64,000 nt of DNA, taken from assembly GCA_028826165.1 (NCBI GenBank), contig JAPDFW010000070.1, forward strand, positions 1,557,501-1,621,500. The letters run 5' to 3'. A program made the translations under genes and the position numbers. Under the pieces are notes generated by a model. The model saw only the letters and a program-made list of their open reading frames with translations, was not told the origin of the DNA and searched no databases. Source of the DNA: Anaeramoeba ignava. Its lineage: Eukaryota > Metamonada > Anaeramoebidae. Positions 61,323 through 64,000 of the stretch are shown piece after piece (positions within the stretch are counted from its first letter, which is position 1; every line of letters begins with the position of its first letter).

Positions 61323-64000
61323 ATGCAAAACGATTCAAAAGAAAATCAAAAAGAAAAAACTCAAAGTTTTGATTTTATTAATGAACTTATTAATTTTCAA
61401 CAAAATTTAAAACAAAGTAAATTTTAATTTATAAATGAATTTTAAATTTTAATTTTGAATTTTTAATTTTAAAATGAAAATAAAAAGATTTTGGTGAACA
61501 ATTTATTAAAATTTTAGAACAAATGGATAATTTATTAAATAAATTTCAAGAAAATCAAGAAAACCATGAATTAATTATAATTGAATTTGGAAAAAATTTA
61601 TTGAATATTCTTCAAGATTTAAGAAGAAGGTAAAAATTTTTTTTCATTTTAAATAAAAAATTCTCAGTTTTTTTTTTTGAAATTCATTTCCTTATTATTT
61701 ATATTACTAAAAATAGAGTTTTAGATAATTCTGCAAGTTCTGTTTTGATGAAATTTTATCAATCAATAATTATTTTTTCAATTAAACATTTAAAAGACTC
61801 AAATTATCAAAATATTTTGGAAATTCTTTCTTATTTATTTTCAAACTCTCTTTATTCTTTTGATAATGTTTCAAATTTAATCAAAAATGATTCAAAATAT
61901 CAAAAAAAAAGACATAATTATACAAAAGAACCAAATCAAAAAAAAAGAGCAAAAAAAAAGAAAAAACCAAAATTAGTTATTCTTGGTGTAAATGAATGAA
62001 TTTTATTTATTCTTTATTATAAATTAATTTTAATTTTAATTTTAATTTGAATTTGAATTTGAAATTTAGTCAAAAGATAACAAAACATCTCTTTATTTAC
62101 TATCAAATATTCAATATTTTGGGGAAAATGAAGGATTTGAAGTATTAATAGAATCTTTAAAAATTGATGAAAATATATTTTTAAATGAAAATGAAAATGA
62201 AAATGAAAATGAAAATGAAATGAATCAAAAAAATAGAATGGAAAAAAATCAAAAAAATCTTGAATCCATTTTTAACTATATCAAATTCTTGCAAAACGTA
62301 ATTATTCCCTTTTTCTTTCTTCTCCAAATCAAATTGAGAGAAGGGAGACAAAAAAAAAAAAGGAAAAACAATTTATATATTCATTTATAAAAATATTTCA
62401 AATTAAATTAAATTAGATTGATGAATTCCTAAATACATTTACTCATGAAAAATATATCAAGAAATTTATCGATATAGCCTATAATGAATTAGAAAAAATT
62501 TTTAAATACGAAATACCTGATTCAAATAACTTCACAAGAACTCTAAATACTTCATTATCAAACATGAAAAAACTAATGCAAAAAATACCAAGTTTGAATC
62601 ATCTTCATATCCTTGAAAAATCAATACAATTTAAAATGGAAATATCAGAAATACTTTTGGATCATTCTCGAATCGAAGATCAATCTCTCGGATTAACAAC
62701 AATATCTTCTTTGATAAGAGAGATTAGAGATCTTATGAATGGTTCAAGAAATGACAAAATATCGCGTTCCAGACGCAAAATATACTCTTCAGAATCAGAA
62801 TTGGCTATTAAAACATTTATGAATTGGTTGAAGGAAAAAAAAATTATAGAAAAGGAATTCCAAAGAGAAAAAAAAAACACAAATAATTTGAAACAAATGA
62901 ATGTTATCATCCTGTTTTATGGAACAATCCAAGATTTCCCAAATGATATTCTTGATTATATTTGGAAACTCTCACAGCAAAATTGGGATTCAAATCGGCC
63001 GTTAAAACAAGCATTACATTCTAATTTATCAGCAGTTTCACAAATTGCAACAACAAAACAATTGAAGCAATTTGATGAATATTTTCGCAAAATCCCAAAG
63101 GAAAAGTATGATTTTGATTTTTTGGAGGTTCTCAACAATTTCACAATTGCAATGATCAGAAAAATTCCCAAAAAAGAGGCCAAAAAATCCTTTGGAATTT
63201 CAATCATGTGGAAATTAATCCAAGAGAACTCGGGTGTTTCTCCTTCACTATCAACAAAAGCAACATCAAACCTCAAAAATTTACTCAATAAACCAGAATG
63301 CAAATCAATTCGCAGCTTTTATCAAAAATTATGTGTCCAAAATATTGAAAAACACACAACAATTTTATTGAGTCTCAATCTTCTGAAAAATATCATTTTT
63401 AGAGAAGGAAAAGATGATCATTACGACAAAATTAATTTCAAAGCAATTGAAAATAAAATTCATGATTTGGAAAAGAAAAAGCACATTGTGGATATTTTAC
63501 TCAATGATTTTGATGTTTATCATAAAAATGCAAAGGAACAAGCCTACAAACTTTCGAATTTACAGAAGGAAATCTCGTCAGAATTATCATCCAACTCGAA
63601 AATCCAGAGTGAAAAAATTGAATCAGATATTTTGGAAATTTCTAAATTAGTGGAAAATAACGAAAATATTTGGAATTACAATTCAGATCATTTTTTTGAT
63701 ATTGATATTTCAACAACATATCTTGTTGGAGCACAATCTCATCTCGAAAATATTCAACAAAGATTACTTTTCCTCACTTTTATTCTTTCAAATTCCAAAA
63801 TCACATTATCATTATCTCAATTTAATATCTTGTTTAAAATTCTTGTTTTGGATTCAATCGCAAAAACTGAAAAAGATTTACTCATCCAATTTCTTCTTTC
63901 ATTAAAGCTAAATAACGCTGAAATTGGGGAATCATTTACAACAGAAGATTTGCAGTTTATTTCAACCAAAATTATTGCCAAATTGGATTTTAGACATTCT
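61323..64000 (+). CDS. 5' part of a very large gene, possibly a USP9X/USP24-type ubiquitin hydrolase (incomplete)
   Basis: Exons 61323..61416, 61488..61629, 61717..61987, 62070..62297 and 62417..>64000 join in phase and give at least 773 residues with no stop at the window end. No catalytic UCH motif is within the window. The helical region from about residue 245 has the armadillo-like character of the N-terminus of USP9X/USP24/USP34: SRIEDQSLGLTTISSLIREI, then KTFMNWLKEKKIIEKEF, then ILDYIWKLSQQNW and SLNLLKNIIF. The 5' exons hold a Lys-rich patch (KKRAKKKKKPK) and an (NE)n tract at 62186-62220. The assignment is by pattern only. Another large alpha-solenoid scaffold is possible. Confidence 0.5.

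Overview
The window is a very AT-rich, intron-bearing protist nuclear genome. Genes are split by GT-AG introns (donors mostly GTAAA- or GTTT-). TAA, TAG and TGA all end real genes, so the code is standard. The machinery is eukaryotic: PIP kinase, VPS9 Rab5 exchange factor, VPS4, an MST/Hippo kinase with a SARAH tail, WDR12, PIG-G and RPAIN. Expanded families of RCC1-BTB and BTB-BACK-TLDc proteins, low-complexity NE/NQ tracts, and a radical-SAM enzyme of the AmmeMemoRadiSam family fit an anaerobic amoeboid protist such as Anaeramoeba. That assignment is an inference from gene content, not proven. No rRNA, tRNA or CRISPR was seen.

Layout. 1-8.1 kb: 3' end of an LPCAT-like acyltransferase, then a 7-exon PIP kinase (-), a VPS9-domain protein (+) and a RAB5IF-like membrane protein (-). 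8.2-30.4 kb: an array of four RCC1-BTB copies (A-D) and four BTB-BACK-TLDc copies (here E-H). Nearly all carry frame-breaking indels. They are interleaved with intact single-copy genes: an unknown Asn/Gln-rich protein, WDR12, and a 952-residue AmmeMemoRadiSam-type radical-SAM/diflavin-reductase fusion. 30.5-36.7 kb: a type I membrane protein with 14 propeller-like repeats, and two metallophosphoesterase paralogues, the second broken. 36.8-47.6 kb: RPAIN, a BTB-BACK/amidotransferase-like fusion, a GATA-like zinc-finger protein and PIG-G. 47.7-64 kb: a membrane-anchored NDP kinase, VPS4, adenylosuccinate lyase, a double OsmC protein, an MST/Hippo kinase, and the 5' part of a large USP9X/USP24-like gene that runs off the end.

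Two architectural themes dominate. First, almost every large intron and many spacers consist of tandem 6-, 12- or 18-base units. The unit differs from intron to intron, and the same hexamers enter coding sequence in frame as NQ, NE or LENQ tracts. Second, genes are often in divergent pairs with short shared promoters that repeat a T-rich motif built on TTTTTCATTTTT.

The most unusual gene is the fusion at 24638-28629. One polypeptide appears to hold an NADPH-FAD-FMN electron chain and the radical-SAM cluster it could reduce. The fusion joint lies inside a single exon, so it is not an annotation artefact.
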